Below, piece by piece: positions 1 through 12,157 of a stretch of 64,000 bases of DNA; the stretch's first letter is position 1; the number at the start of each line of letters is the position of its first letter. The DNA comes from Schistocerca nitens (Eukaryota; Arthropoda; Insecta; Orthoptera; Acrididae): NCBI RefSeq assembly GCF_023898315.1, contig NC_064617.1:716179202-716243201 (forward strand), in the 5' to 3' direction. Both the position numbers and the translations under genes were made by a program. Below the pieces are notes generated by a model. The model did not search any database. It saw nothing but the letters and a program-made list of their open reading frames with translations, and was not told the origin of the DNA.

Positions 1-720
1 CCAATCTTCTCTGAGCTACTTCCTGGTTTAATGCAGTTTTTGGATTCAAGCAGTAAATTGCACATGTTAATTTGTATTTAAGCTGCGATCTTTCTCGCAA
101 CATTTCTATTAAGCAAACAATGCATGTTCACATGTTTTCCTTTAGTAACAATATTTCATCTTCAGATACATTTCTAATTTTTTTCAATGTACTTCTTGTG
201 GCAAAGGTCACACTGAACCTTATCAATGTAATGAGATTCTTTATATCCTGTATATCCATTGTTAAAGATGAATTTTTGTTTTTCAAGATGTCTAAGTTTC
301 ACACCTCACTGCGTCACAATTTTCATACGACTATGTAGCACATCATAAAGAAATGGAGCCATTGGGACATCACTCTGAAAATCGAGTAAAAGTGTTTCCA
401 ACAAGTATTCTGTTGAACTGAAGAATGTCAGTTATGGAACTAACAATTTGTCATTGAAAGCTTCACAAACAACTCTGAAACTTGATGACTGAGAAATAGT
501 TTTCAATTTGTTTATCTCAGTAACGTAATATATTCAAAAATTTCCACAGCTTTTTCAGCTGCATTGTCGATTTCGACCCATCTTGTTCCACAAAATAACA
601 TAGGAAAAGATGAAGATCCGGTTATCTCAACCTATTGTGACCACTGTGTAGGTGAATCATGAAACAAATAATAAAGCACTCTAAAAAATAACTTCCCAAT
701 TAGTTTTGGATATGCCCATT
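1..720 (-). pseudogene. hAT-like transposase relic
   Basis: I see a decayed reading of this strand containing 'GTRWVE' (near 580) and, after several stops, a stretch like 'FQSDVPMAPFL' (near 340-400). In my memory these two motifs occur in this order and spacing in the hAT-like/BED-finger transposase-derived proteins that are common in insect genomes. There are many stops and frame changes, so this cannot be a working gene. It runs off the left edge of the window. The family call rests on two short motifs and could be wrong. The next 245 bases, up to 965, are AT-rich and show nothing I recognise. Confidence 0.4.
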
Positions 721-965
721 TTGAAAGTGACATGTAATATGTGGAAATTGCAGATACCAATTTGTATCAGCTGTAGACAATCTAAGGATTCTTCTGATTC
801 CTTGTTAAAGTCATGTAAAAGTTTTAAATTCACGTTTGATTCAATTATTGACAACTGCTAATTTTTTTAAGTTTTCCAAACCCAAGAACCTTTATACACC
901 TTCAAGCAAATCATTTGCCATTTTACATTTCAGAAAAACAGTAACATGTTGTTATTAATTATTTA

Positions 966-1460
966 TCAAACAATAGAAAATCCAGTATGGAATGTAACAA
1001 AATTATGAGAAGGAAAGTTCCTACTCACCATATAACGGAGACGCTGCGTCGTGCCCCCCGTCGTGAGCAGAGAGGGAGAGGTTCTGGGACGGGCCTAAGG
1101 ATTTGAGTAGTGACTGGAGATCCTGCAGGATTACTGGAATGGGGTCACTGTGGCAAGGTTTGTAGGTGGAAGTATCAGACAGCTGTCGAAGTCCTTTCGC
1201 CAGGTAATCCTTGCGGTTCAAAACAACAATGGTGGAGCCTTTGTCTGCAGGCAGGATTATAAGATCAGGATCAGTCTTTAGATGGTGGACTGCGGTTCTT
1301 TCTGCGGATGTAAGGCTAGTTTACATGTCGAGAGATTTCCCCAAATCTGATGGCGAGGCAAGGTTTGAGGTTAAGAAAATTGGAAAGTTAACAGGGGGTG
1401 GTTTGGGGGCAGTGGGGGTGGATCACGGTTGGATGGTCGAGTGAACTGAGTTAGGCAATG
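966..1460 (-). mobile_element. Inverted Penelope-like element fragment (RT part)
   Basis: The minus strand reads 'VVLNRKDYLAKGLRQLSD' then 'TSTYKPCHSDPIP', a Penelope-like (PLE) reverse transcriptase segment. The same segment is found on the plus strand near 4,280-4,400 as 'VVLKREDYQVEGLHQLS'. The piece is bounded at 985-1,070 by a terminal motif (ctactcaccatataacgg) whose inverse occurs at 1,690-1,735. This places it head-to-head with the plus-strand PLE that follows. PLEs are known for partial inverted copies attached to their ends. Stops show that it is dead. Confidence 0.6.
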
Positions 1461-1556
1461 TTCAATATTAGTCTTTAATTGAGTCTGATTGGTATGGTTG
1501 GTGGTGAAAAAGTGTTTCTGCCGTAGGGACCAGCAGAAGGAGAGAAGATCTTTATT

Positions 1557-1658
1557 AAGTCATATGTCTGTCTATTGTTGACAAACTTAACTGCCGAAAG
1601 CTATATAAGTCATATGTCTGTCTATTGTTGACTAACACCTTAACAGCCAAAAGCTATA
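1557..1658. repeat. Tandem duplication of about 50 bp
   Basis: Two adjacent copies (1,557-1,606 and 1,607-1,658) share 'aagtcatatgtctgtctatt' and then a similar 'ctta-ac-gc-aaagctata' tail. They lie in the terminal region between the inverted and direct Penelope-like parts. Confidence 0.75.
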
Positions 1659-4600
1659 ATTGTGAGAGTTTTTGTTGTGCCTATCTGCAATTCAGCATCT
1701 CCACTATATGGTGAGCAGCAACTTTCCTTGTCATATATTCCATCTTGGATTTTCCACTCTTTGATTTTTGCCTGACAGCTTTCGTTCGATCCTAACCCAG
1801 TGCGGTTTTCCTTTGTTACTATTTTCTCTTGCATCACTATACTCGATGTTTGTTCTCCCGTCTCTTCTTTTCTGTGTTTATCTCGTCACCTTACAAATCG
1901 CACTCCATGCTCTACTTACGAGCCGCATCAACTGTCTCAGCCGCACACAAAAGATGGCTATAAGACCACACTGACTCTTGGTGCAACATCTTATGTCCCA
2001 CAGTACTCCCACCGATCTAATTAATCCTATACTTTAAAATTGATCACCCCCACTTTCTCCGTTCTATCCCAGTTTGAACCCACTAATTCCACTTTTCAGT
2101 CACATCTGCTGACCTCCTCCTTTACATTTATCCATCCTCAGAAATGCTGCTCACAGTAACATATTTTTTTAGTTATTTTTTACTTTGATCCTTTTGACTT
2201 CTCGTCAATTTCAGTGAGTTTTCGCCTTTCGTTATCGCCGACTCCATAAGATTTCAACTTGTTTCCCCCTTTTGCATCCATTTAATCCTTTTCGTGAATT
2301 TTCACATGCATTTGGGTGTATTTTTGTGAAATTTTTTGGACATAATTCTACATTATTTACGTAATTTTTTGCATTTTTCCACCACCATGCATCCTTGCTC
2401 CTTCCATGTGTGTCAATACAGGAACGTTTCCTTATCCCTATCCAGATCCCAGTCCCACATTCTGTTCCTGCATTGTTGCTTGGCTCATAGAATCCCCCTG
2501 ATGGCCTTAGTATCAAATTACCCATCTCTGGCTGCCACCCCTCCTTCCACAATGATCTCCAGCTGTTCCGATACCACCAATCCTTAGCCCTCACCAAAAC
2601 AGTATCAACCAAGCCCAAATCTCCTTACAGTATCTACTCTCCATCCGCAAAATTATCTTGCTACGCAATCTCAAATTCCTGGAACCCATAACACACATTG
2701 AAACTCTTGCCCTGCAGGAACTTGAGCAGCATGCACAACACCACCTAAAAGGCTATCCATCCTGCTCACTTCCTACTCCCACCTTTGAGTACCACTGTCC
2801 ACTACTTCTACAACAACCTCCAAACCTCCCCCACATCCCCTCATAGTTGACAAACCCTGTCTCGCAGAACAACTACACTTATGCCACCCTCCAAAACTCC
2901 CTCCCACCATCACAAAGAATCCAGAACCTAAACAGACCTGTGACACAGTCATGAACATTTCCTCCAGAAACCTTATCCCCAAAGAAATATCAGTCCTTTC
3001 CAAAAGCCTCCTACTTTTTGCCACACCCCCAAATTCCATCCTACAGGACTCTGTTAAAGACCTCCTCTTCTTCTCCCAGTCCCTACAAGGAGATGCTACC
3101 AATCAGACTCAACCAAAGACCAATACTGAACCTTGCCTAACTCAGTTCACTCCTCCATCCAACCGTGATCCACCCCCACTGCCCCCAAACCACCCCCTGT
3201 TAGCATAGGTTGAAAATAGCACTTCAGCTGTACATTACTCAATTTTCACACTACCGGTTTCAGACTGTTATAAGCCCATCCTCAGGTGTCGTACTGGAAA
3301 TAGCAAAACACTGGAGATAATTTTCACATGCCACAACACACATAAAAAACAAAACAATTTTTTCCTAAAAAGTTTTGAAAACTTTAAAAAAACATTTTGA
3401 AATTGCCGATCGGGCTAGGTGCTGTGAAACCTATGTTAATGCGCAAGTGGCACCAGACAGTACTATGGACGACTGCCTGAGTAGGGAATATACACAAATG
3501 ATATCATGACACGCTGTGCTGTGGTCCCTGAGCGCCACGTGTACTACGTGCCATCCATTGACGGAGAGAAGAAAGCTGGACCACTAGCTCGGCCATTCAC
3601 AATTTGAATTTAATAGTTTACCCCACATTCTTCTCTCCATCTATAGATGGCAGCACTTTTGCCACTCTAGTTTACCAATTTGCCTCTTAGATTGAATCCG
3701 CTACTCCCTGTTCTGCGCTCAAAGGCAGCACACCACACCTGGTACATGCGGCGCTTGGGGACCACAGCACACCATAAGTGTCGTGATATCATTTGTATAT
3801 ATTCCCTACCCAGGCGGTCGCCCGTAGTTCTGTCTGGTGCCACTTGCGCATTGACATAGCACCTAGCCCGACCAGTGGTTTCTAAATTTTTTTAAAAGTT
3901 TTTAAAACTTTTTAGAAAAAAAAATTGTTTTTTTGTGTGTGTTGCAGCATGTGAAAATTATCTCCAGTCTTTTGCTATTTCCAGTACGGCACCTGAGGAT
4001 GGGCTTATAACAGTCTGAAACCGGTCGTGTGAAAATAAAGTAATTTACAACTGAAGCGGTATTTTCGACCTCTGCTATAATGCTCAGTTGTGGATGTTCT
4101 ACCAACAGGATTGTTTGCACCCCCTGTTAACTTTCCAGAATTTCTTAACCTCGAACATTGCCTCACCATTATTCCCCAAATCCCTCAACACGCAAACTAA
4201 CCTTACAGCTGCAGAAAGAACCACAGTCCACCATCTAAAAACTTATCCTGATCTTATAATCAAGCCTACCTTTGGAAAAAGGCTCCAGCACTGTCGTTTT
4301 GAAACGTGAGGATTACCAGGTGGAAGGACTCCACCAGCTGTCATACTTCCACCTACAAACCTTGCCACAGTTACCCCATTCCACTAATTCAGCAAAATCT
4401 CCAATCACGACTCAAATCCTTAGGTCCATCCCAGCCTCTCCGCGAAGTCCATCTCTCTGTTCACCACTACCACAACATGCACTCCTACCTTCTACATTGC
4501 TTCCTGAAGTCCATAAACGTAATCACCCAGAATGCCCCCTTGTGGCCGATTACTGTGCCCACACCGAGAGAATCTCTCCTCTTGTACACCAACATCTTCA

Positions 4601-4900
4601 ACCTATTACCCAGAACCTACCCTCCAATATAAAAGATACCAACCATTTCCTCCACCGACTGCACAGTTCCTGGCCCTTTACCACACAGTGCCCTGCTTGT
4701 CACTATTGATGTCACCTCCCTGTACATAACATCCCTAATGCACATACCCTTACCGCTATTGAACACTACCTTTCCCAGCGGACTCCAAACCAAACCACCT
4801 CCTTCCTAGTCGCCGTGACCAACTATATCCTCACCTACAATTACTTCTCCTTGGAAGGCATTACCTACAAACAAATCTGTGGAGATTTTGCGTCCATTAT
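1640..4900 (+). mobile_element. Penelope-like retroelement, decayed, interrupted
   Basis: The plus strand carries a PLE terminal motif (1,690-1,735), then a proline-rich N-terminal coding region (about 2,640-3,200, e.g. 'NTEPCLTQFTPPSNRDP'). A 915-bp foldback insertion interrupts it. The coding then resumes with 'TFQNFLTSNIASPLFPKSLN' and reverse transcriptase motifs: 'KGSSTVVLKREDY' (about 4,280), 'HLPVHNIPNAHTLTAIEHYL' (about 4,715) and 'NYILTYNYFSLEGITYKQI' (about 4,825). PLEs encode RT plus usually a GIY-YIG endonuclease; no endonuclease part is present, and homology stops abruptly near 4,890 before a T-run. Frames shift several times. The family assignment rests on recalled insect PLE proteins, supported by the inverted partial copy next to it. 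Confidence 0.6.
3203..4117. mobile_element. Foldback/MITE-like element with about 350-bp arms
   Basis: The two halves are inverted copies. The left arm from 3,213 and the right arm ending near 4,075 share 'accggtttcagactgttata' (right arm as reverse complement) and about 330 bp in all, with a spacer near 3,560-3,745. A 12-bp direct repeat CACCCCCTGTTA (3,191-3,202 and 4,118-4,129) flanks it and looks like a target-site duplication. Removing the element rejoins the PLE reading 'PPNHPLL' to 'TFQNFLT'. The right end has an extra 36 bp not present on the left. No coding capacity is visible, so it must have depended on another element's transposase. Confidence 0.8.
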
Positions 4901-4985
4901 ATTTGGCATGCTTTTTTTTTTTTTTGTTCCTTCTGCAACAGTGTTCTAATGTGTTTGGTGTACCAAGGAGGATCAGCTTCATTGT

Positions 4986-5290
4986 TAATTTATTTGGTAG
5001 ATTAGATTAGATTAGATTTACTTTCATTCCAATTGATCCGTAGTGAGGTGGTCCTCCAGGATGTGGAACATGTCAGAAAAACAACAATACATGACAAATA
5101 TTTACAATTAAAACAAATAAGCTAATGTACCATTCCACAGGTCCCAAGTGGAATGATCGTCATTTTTTAATGAACACTAAGAGTAATTTTACAAATACTA
5201 ATGCACTGAATTTAAAATAAAAAAGTTTTTAATTTATTTATAAGGTAATACAACTACTGTAATACTTATTTACAATGAACACATTACTGC
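4986..5290. repeat. Dispersed repeat beginning with TTAGA units
   Basis: It starts with 'tagattagattagattag' and continues with a non-coding sequence (attccaattgatccgtagtg) that I recall as a frequent repeat in Schistocerca assemblies. It lies directly below the CR1-like endonuclease fragment and may be that LINE's 3' end after an internal deletion, but I cannot show this. Confidence 0.45.
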
Positions 5291-5995
5291 ACTGAAATGG
5301 TGCAGAAGTTAGATAAATCTCTCAATTGCTGCCGATAATGTTTCTTTGAATTCAAGCCACATCTGGTCTACACTTACATTGTTAATTTGGAAGGAGTGGA
5401 GATTGTCTCTCAGGAAGGCGTCAAGTGAATTTTTATCTGCTTTTTTGAATAGGTGTATTTTTCATTTATTTTTGGAGGATCTGGTGGTTACAATACTCAG
5501 TCTCGCTATGACAACCCTGTTCACTAATTCCTGTACCTGTTTTAATGCTCGTTATTACCTCAGGATTATTTGTTGCTAAAAGGTCAAGTGTGTTTTTACA
5601 ACTGTTTACTATTCGTGTGGGCTCATGCAATAACTGCTCGAAATAATTTTCAGAGAATTCATTTAGCACAATTTTGGATGATGTTATATGCATACCTCTG
5701 GAATTAAACACATGTTTTCTTGCCAAGAATGACTTCTGCCCATACTCTCAGGAACTATATACTTCAATTTCACGACTAGGTGAACTACTACTAACAGCAA
5801 CAAACACACCACCTTCAACTGTGCTTAGCCTATCTTTTCGGAATACCGTTAGGTTCTTCACAAAAATTTCAGGTGAACTTATCTCCAACTTTAGCCAGCT
5901 TTCAGTGCCTATAATGATTTAAGCATCAGTGTTTTCTATTAGCTCTGGTACTTTCGCAACACAGCTATGACAGTTTGCAATTGTTATACCGATTG
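5290..5995 (-). mobile_element. CR1-like LINE, endonuclease part
   Basis: Minus-strand reading gives 'GTESWLKLEISSPEIF' and 'LTVFRKDRLS' (5,850-5,940), then 'SCKNTLDLLATNNPEV' (5,540-5,600), typical of the endonuclease of CR1/jockey-group LINEs. The first motif is nearly the same as one at 44,600-44,700 ('GMESWLKVEISSAKIF'), so both belong to one family. The coding is broken by stops and frame changes. Confidence 0.65.
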
Positions 5996-7185
5996 GATCA
6001 CTGAGTATTATATGTATAATATGTAGATTCACCTTTGAATATTCAAATGCTATTTGAATTAGCACAGATGGCTTAAAGTGATAATATAGCAATGTGGGTA
6101 TAGTACCAAAAAATTAAAAAAAAATCTAAGTTTTCAAATAAAATTGAAGGTTTTTCCCAGTTTTTTCCTGATTTTGAAAATTCCTTGATTTTTCTACATT
6201 TTTCAACATTTCAATGTTCACTGGACACCTTGACCTTAAATATACTCTAAACTATCAAAACTGTCAAAGCTCTTTCAGTCCCCAATGGAAAGCCTTGTAG
6301 AATCAGAATTATTTTGTATCCTGAGCTTAATGTTTGCACAGTTCAGCTTTATTCTGTAAGGAACACCCCTGAAAATTCCATTCAGATTGGAGATAGATAG
6401 TTGTGGGGAATGAACCTATAGTCACCTGTTGTAACATGTAGTACAAACTTTTGACTGGCATGCTGGAGTACTATTGTGAAGACAAATGGCAGTAAACACC
6501 CCTATAATGTGAGACAGACATTATTTTCTGTATAATTTTGCAGTAACAGTCCTCTTGAGTGTTAAGAGGCTGCAGTTACCTCTCAAATTACAAATGAGCA
6601 ATATGTAAAGTCTGCTCTAAGTACAGGATACATCAACGAAAAGAGCTGATCTGCCGCTGTCCCCCAAGAAAAAAAAATTATCACAAAACTTATCAGCATT
6701 TTTCTTACAGTGCAACATTTATCAATCCTGTGTGACAAATAACTAGAACAAAAATGGCAGGAGACATCAGGCTGTGTAAGGTGTAAATTCTAGCTAAGCT
6801 TCGAAGTTTGTGATTTATCAACCTTCCACCTGTAACTGGAAAACATACTTGACATTATTTGTACTTGCATTGATTGGTATTACCTTCCTACATTTCCTTT
6901 TTTAGGAACAATAATTTAAAATTACAATGAGACAGAGTGGCAATCCAGAATGTCATATCAGAAGGCAAAGTTCCAGTACTGCTGATACATTTAAAAATGG
7001 GAAAAAAAATATTGTTAGGCTTCTGAATTATTATTTCTTTCTTTGAGGGGAAAAGAGTGAGATGATGTGAAAGTGTAGAACATAGAGAGAGGCCACTGGT
7101 TCCAGCATAAGTTTCAGACTGTTGTCAGGATGAGGGGAAACTAAGACAATGAGTGAGAAGTTTGAGACAGAATGAGGACCTCCTG
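5996..7185. other. No recognisable feature
   Basis: AT-rich sequence with no open frame that I recognise and no clear repeat structure. It probably lies 3' of or within the NADSYN1 transcription unit, because later exons of that gene must lie to the left. Confidence 0.5.
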
Positions 7186-7189
7186 CTAT

Positions 7190-7770
7190 CTCTAACACTT
7201 TACTGCTCCATCTTTATTTCTCACTGTTCACATCATGCATACATTACAAACCACTGTGATATGCATGACAAAGGGTATTTATCATTATACACGTATTAGG
7301 GTTTCTTCCCATTCTACTTTCAAATGCAGCATGGAAAAATGACCATTTAAATGGGTCTACAACATATTTTAAATTCAATACTGGTTCTTGAAACTTTGTA
7401 AGTACACTTCTGACAGATAGTTAGCATATATCTTCATGTGTAAGCCAACCCACATTTTTCCGCATTTCCATTACACTATACTGTGAGTCAATCAAACTTG
7501 TTACCTTCTGTGTTGCGCTTCTCTTCATACATTCAATATCCCCCGTTAGTTCTGTTTCTATGAGTCGCACACACTTTAGCAACATTCCAAAATGAGGTGT
7601 ACAAGTGTTCTGTATGCAGTCTTCTTTGTAGACAAACTGCATGTTCCCCAATTCTAACAATGAACTGAAGTCTGCCACCTAATTCACCTGAAACTGAGCC
7701 TATGAGATGATTTAATTTCATTTTGTCACAAATTACTGAAGCCAATTATTTCTATTTCTGACCAACTGCA
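7190..7770 (-). mobile_element. CR1-like LINE, 3' end
   Basis: The minus strand reads 'LNHLIGSVSGELGGRLQFIV' (about 7,680-7,730) followed by 'MLLKCVRLIETELTG'. The same C-terminal segment recurs at 15,960-16,170 ('GGRLQFIVRILGK'). It ends with the 'ctttgtcatgcatatcacag' type tail near 7,260. It is interrupted by stops. Confidence 0.55.
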
Positions 7771-7892
7771 ACTGCAAGTTGTTGATACTGCATTTAGAGG
7801 TACTAGTTTTCTGCTTCTTTTGTAAAGTGCAAAACTAAAACAACAAATAATACAAGCTTTCCAAACCTTCATAAAACAGATCTGTTTGCAAT

Positions 7893-7918
7893 AACAACAG
7901 TAACAGTAACAACAACAA

Positions 7919-7952
<34 letters not shown>

Positions 7953-7962
7953 TACAGCTACA
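7893..7962. repeat. Trinucleotide repeat (CAA/CAG)n
   Basis: A run of AAC/CAG triplets with about ten consecutive CAG near 7,921-7,951. It is a simple microsatellite. The cysteine-rich reading on the minus strand is not a gene. Confidence 0.9.
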
Positions 7963-7999
7963 CCATAAAATGTGAAGTGCATCAAAATACAAATTTCAT

Positions 8000-10281
8000 C
8001 AAAACTTCATTACACACTTGATGTATTTGAAGAAATGATTGACTCACACTCTCAAAAATTGCTGGCATGGTGTGAATGACTGTCATGGCCTCAAAAATTC
8101 TTGTTTGGTGTATATTTCTGACCCCCTCCCCTTTCCTACAGTAATTAAGTACTAGTGTAAAGCTACTTACTGAGCAGAGTTATAATGAACATTGGAACTA
8201 TACTGTTATAGACACTCCATGCAATATTTATGCTTTGCCTTTAATCTATGGTTAACCCCCGATGTATGCATATCAGATTGGTCTTGTTTTGGATGGAGAT
8301 ATGTTTGAGTCGGGTCAGTCTGAAGAGAGATTGATTTCTGTACCGAGTTGTGCATTTAAGAATAGAAAAGAGTTGTAACAAGTAAACTGAAGATTATGCC
8401 AATGTTCTCCATGGAATTACTTGGACACAAAAACTGAAAGGCCAATAAATGTCTCCCTCACACCTCTGCTGGTGAGACTGAATTTCAACTCTACACCTGC
8501 TAATTTCACTGTTGTCATAGAAGTTACAGATCGATGGCACAGGCACAATAGGGAGATGCCAGTTTAGCAGATGCGCCTGCAGTAAACTGTCAATTTATTT
8601 CTCTATGCTGCTACAAGGATGGCGACTTCCACATTGGGCCACATACTGCACTGAGAAGTCCACTGATCATAACTAATTTGTTTTTCATTTCAAAAACATA
8701 AAAAAAACTCTTTATTTAGGGATTTGAAATAGGCTTAATTATTATAAGAATACTGTAGGTAGGACATTTTACGAGAATAGCTTTAGCGAAATGGGATCTC
8801 TTTGTCTAGTTCCTCTTTCTGATTCTTAATGTCCCTATGCCCTGAAAAAATTTAATGGAAACCATACAGTTTATGTTATTCAGAATAGCAACATAGGCTG
8901 AAACAGAAAAAGAGGCATCTTCAATACCTATTCATCCCATGGAAAACAGCAATTCATATTCATTGGTCTGCTTTAAATAGTTAAGACTATAAAATGGCTA
9001 GACCCATTCTGAAAGCATGCTTGTACGTTTGGGTTAGACACACATTTTAAAATATCTATAACAGTTTTAGTGGACATCTTGAATGTTACAAGGAGGAGAC
9101 TAGCAGTTCTATAGCTTCTGAATACATGTCTCTTTGCTCAAAGTGGAACAATTATAGCACTTTTCCAGTGATGGGAAAATAAAATTAATATTTAACAAAC
9201 TACTTTGCAAGTTTACTTTGGGTTTAGCTAGTCATCAGTTCTCCAAAAATATCATCATTGGGATTGAAACACACTGTATTAGCATGTATGTATCATCTGC
9301 CAGTTTAATATGGTGATAAACATTTAACGTACAAGATCTGAGAATGAAGTAAGTAATCTGATTGTCAGAAGATAGATGTCTCCTTAAGTGTGCACCGATT
9401 TCTAATTTGGAAGATATGGACATGCACTCAAAGTTTCAAATACATTCCAGGATAATGTAACTGCCAGACACTGAGGACATGTACTTTCTTGAATTTATTC
9501 TCTTGTCCTTGTGAACAGATGAGGCATGCCATCTTTCCCCATTTCTTTTTCTCCCCCCCCCCCTCTCCTCCCCTTCTCCTTTATCTGGACTGATACACAA
9601 AAGAGTTTTCAAAAAGCAAACAAAGATGCTAAATCTTACATGTGTGTAATGTGTAATTTAACAGCATTAGAGCCTTTTTTTCCATCAAGAATCCAACTTT
9701 TCAACCAGGTCCATCTCAATTATGCCATCTTTTGTAAACTCTCCCCAGTGATTGACATCAAATAGTCAAGTACTCACAGCCCAGCATTGGGATTCTTCTG
9801 TATCCCATGTGTTACAAGTGTGTGTACCATTTATTCTTATATTTACAGCTATATCCTTAATAGGTCCAACATTTAAATAATTTCTAGAGAATTTTATTTA
9901 TGAACCTGTGTGCCTTTTAATTCCATCATTCACTGAAATTAACATTATAGACTAAATAATTTAATTTGCTGGTCAGCTCTTTTAGATCCACATTGTAGCA
10001 GATCTTTAATTCTTACTGTCTCTCCCCTTTGAAATGGGATTGATCTCATTTAATGAGAACAATCCCCTTCTAAAGGGGGAGGCAATAAGAAGACTTCGAT
10101 ATTTCTAACATAACTGTGCTAGTTGTACTCCAACAAACTTATGAAATGTCAAATAGAAGGAATTTTTGTTCATTTTACTTCCCCATTTGGCAAATTATTT
10201 GCACAAGCTCTTAGCATCAATGGGACTTATAGCATAAAATGAAAAACATACAGCGTGTAGTTTGGGATCTTTTTTTAATAC
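8000..10281. other. Intron-like sequence, no recognised feature
   Basis: It follows the splice donor of the last visible NADSYN1 exon (at 10,281) and shows no exon-like open stretch of that gene on the minus strand. A C-run lies at about 9,546-9,562. I see no transposon coding motifs here. Confidence 0.5.
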
Positions 10282-10517
10282 CTGAGGTAATCCCAAAGCC
10301 AACAAGCTGGACCCAAGGCAATTTCCTGCTGAGGCGTGTGATATAACCACTCTATGGGCCTTTCTGTTGGTAGGAACACATCGTTATCTGCTGAAAGTGC
10401 AAAATCTACACTTATACGTGGATAAGAAGGACTAGCTGCTGCATGATGTGTTCGAGATCGCACAGCATTGCGGTAAGTGCGTATGTCTTCAAGATCCACT
10501 GTTGATACTACTACTTC
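10282..10517 (-). CDS. NADSYN1: NAD(+) synthetase exon (linker between domains)
   Basis: This 236-bp exon encodes 'EVVVSTVDLEDIRTYRNAV', then 'SYPRISVDFALS' and 'QQEIALGPACWLWDYLR'. These match the segment joining the glutaminase and synthetase domains of eukaryotic glutamine-dependent NAD(+) synthetase, which makes NAD from nicotinic acid adenine dinucleotide, ATP and glutamine in the cytosol. The acceptor is TTTCCACACAG at 10,518 and the donor is CAG|GTATTA at 10,281. The exon begins in phase 0, matching the previous exon, and ends two bases into an Arg codon. The next exon should carry the ATP-binding SGGVDS motif. I looked for it downstream on this strand and did not find it, so it probably lies left of the window. 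Confidence 0.93.
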
Positions 10518-11332
10518 CTGTGTGGAAAGAAAGCCATAGATAATTAGAAAACAAATTTATAATATGCTATTTGTATTCTGAATACTCCCAGAATAATAAT
10601 AATAATAATAATAGTAATAATAATAATAATGGGTGATTTAGCAACTTGTGAATAATACATATATTACTAAATTAATAGACATTACCTATAATAATAATAA
10701 AACAATTACTGATAAACAATAATATAATGTGGCTGATGAACAAAATAACACTTCACTTCAGAACAATTCATAAATTTTTTCAAAAGTTAATACTATGGAA
10801 AGCTGTGTTGTGTACTAATGGGCCAAAGATTAGCTACCGAGCTGTGCACAACTTCCATACTCATGGACCTACATCCCTATATTCTGACATTTTGCACTGG
10901 GATGATAACTCACTCTCCAGAGTGACCTTAGTCACACCCCAAATTTTAAAAGGAAATTTAACTAATATTCAAATAAAACATTTTCTCAATTATCAACACC
11001 AAGCATTTAACATGTGTGAATGTCTCAGAGAAACAGTCAGGTGCTTACTCATTTGTACAGACGCCTGGGACCAAAAGGAAATTCAAAAAGGAAATGGAAA
11101 CTGACTGGGGATAGGGAAACGCTGGAAAGGGCAGAATGTAGGGCACTAGCGGGGGACAGGGGTGGGAGAGATGAGATGGCATAGGAAGGCAGTATACACT
11201 ATTTTATAAAAACAGTTTGAAAACTTATCAGTATGAACTCATGTAAAGTAACCTCGGTTATCAACTTATTACACCAGAGCTGCTGAAATAGTACATAATG
11301 AACACTGATGATACAGCATGGATAATACTTAC
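10518..11332 (-). other. Short NADSYN1 intron, 815 bp
   Basis: Bounded by a GTAAGT donor (11,332) and a TTCCACACAG acceptor (10,518). It holds an (AAT)n microsatellite at about 10,591-10,631. A 125-codon open frame on the opposite strand (10,727-11,104) resembles nothing I know and is most likely chance. Confidence 0.85.
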
Positions 11333-11464
11333 CACTTCAGACAAACTAAACTGCTGGCTTCGATTCAAGATACCACCATTCAGAGCTATACAGGAGCATC
11401 CATTGAAATACATTCTCTGGCCATCACAGCCACGAAGATTGCTGAACAGGTAACAACCCCCTGC
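11333..11464 (-). CDS. NADSYN1: NAD(+) synthetase exon (glutaminase domain)
   Basis: The exon is 132 bp, exactly 44 codons, reading 'AGGCYLFSNLRGCDGQRMYF' and then 'NGCSCIALNGG...QQFSLSEV'. It matches the part of the nitrilase-type glutaminase domain that in human NADSYN1 reads 'LLANQKGCDGDRLYYDGCA'. The acceptor is AAATTGCAG at 11,465 and the donor is GTG|GTAAGT. It joins in phase 0 to the exon at 10,517, giving an uninterrupted 'SEV-EVVV' that matches the human spacing. The intron on its 5' side is about 12 kb and is the transposon-filled one. Confidence 0.93.
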
Positions 11465-11626
11465 CTGCAATTTTTAAGTCAAATAATGCTGTGAAACTGG
11501 AAAAGCAAAACAAGTGCTGGTTATATCAGTTGATGCAATCAACCCTAACTCAGTGAGTCAAAGTTTCCACGAAATTCTAAACACTGTTATTGGCTGAAGT
11601 CGAGCAACCATGCATTAACTTAATTA

Positions 11627-12157
11627 CAAAATGTGTGTATTATCACCTCGGCTGCGTAAAATTGTTGTCAAATTGACCATGGTTTTGACAGCACTAAAAC
11701 AGTCTTCATGGATTACGTGTAATCACACCATAGGTGAGAAACATCTGAGCAAAAATGCTCATCAAATTGAAATTATCACAAGAATAAAAATTAAACTGTA
11801 AAAATATAACACGTTTGTCAATTGGAATAAAACGTTCCACCAAAATACAATGCCAGTTGCGGGGTCGCTTAAGGCTAAGAACTGCATCAAACAGCCACTA
11901 CCATCACACTAGTGTATTTCGATCGAACATTTTATTCCAATTGACAAACATGTCATATTTTTACAGTTTAATTTTTATTCTTGTGATAATTTCAATTTGA
12001 CAAGAGCATTTTTGCTCAGATGTTTTTCACCTATGGTGTAATTACATGTAATCCTATGTAACTTTTATTCTGATGAGGACCGCCTTAATGCTGTCAAAAC
12101 CATAGTCAATTTGTACAACAATCTTATACAGCCAAGGTGGCTATACACACACATTTT
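11627..12157. mobile_element. Palindromic MITE of 531 bp
   Basis: Left and right halves are inverted copies of each other for about 220 bp. The left 'ccatggttttgacagcac' pairs with a right-half copy near 12,090, and 'acatctgagcaaaaatgctc' and 'gtcaattggaataaaa' also recur in inverse. A TTAATTA repeat (11,620-11,626 and 12,158-12,164) flanks it and is the likely target duplication, although that sequence is itself nearly palindromic. It has no coding capacity and sits in the large NADSYN1 intron. Confidence 0.8.

Noticed and set aside
7726-7992. A poly-Cys protein on the minus strand
   Set aside because: It is created by the (CAG)n/(CAA)n microsatellite.
10727-11104. A 125-codon open frame opposite a NADSYN1 intron
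   Set aside because: No recognisable domain, no sign of splice sites or promoter, and AT-rich composition. Chance is the simplest explanation.
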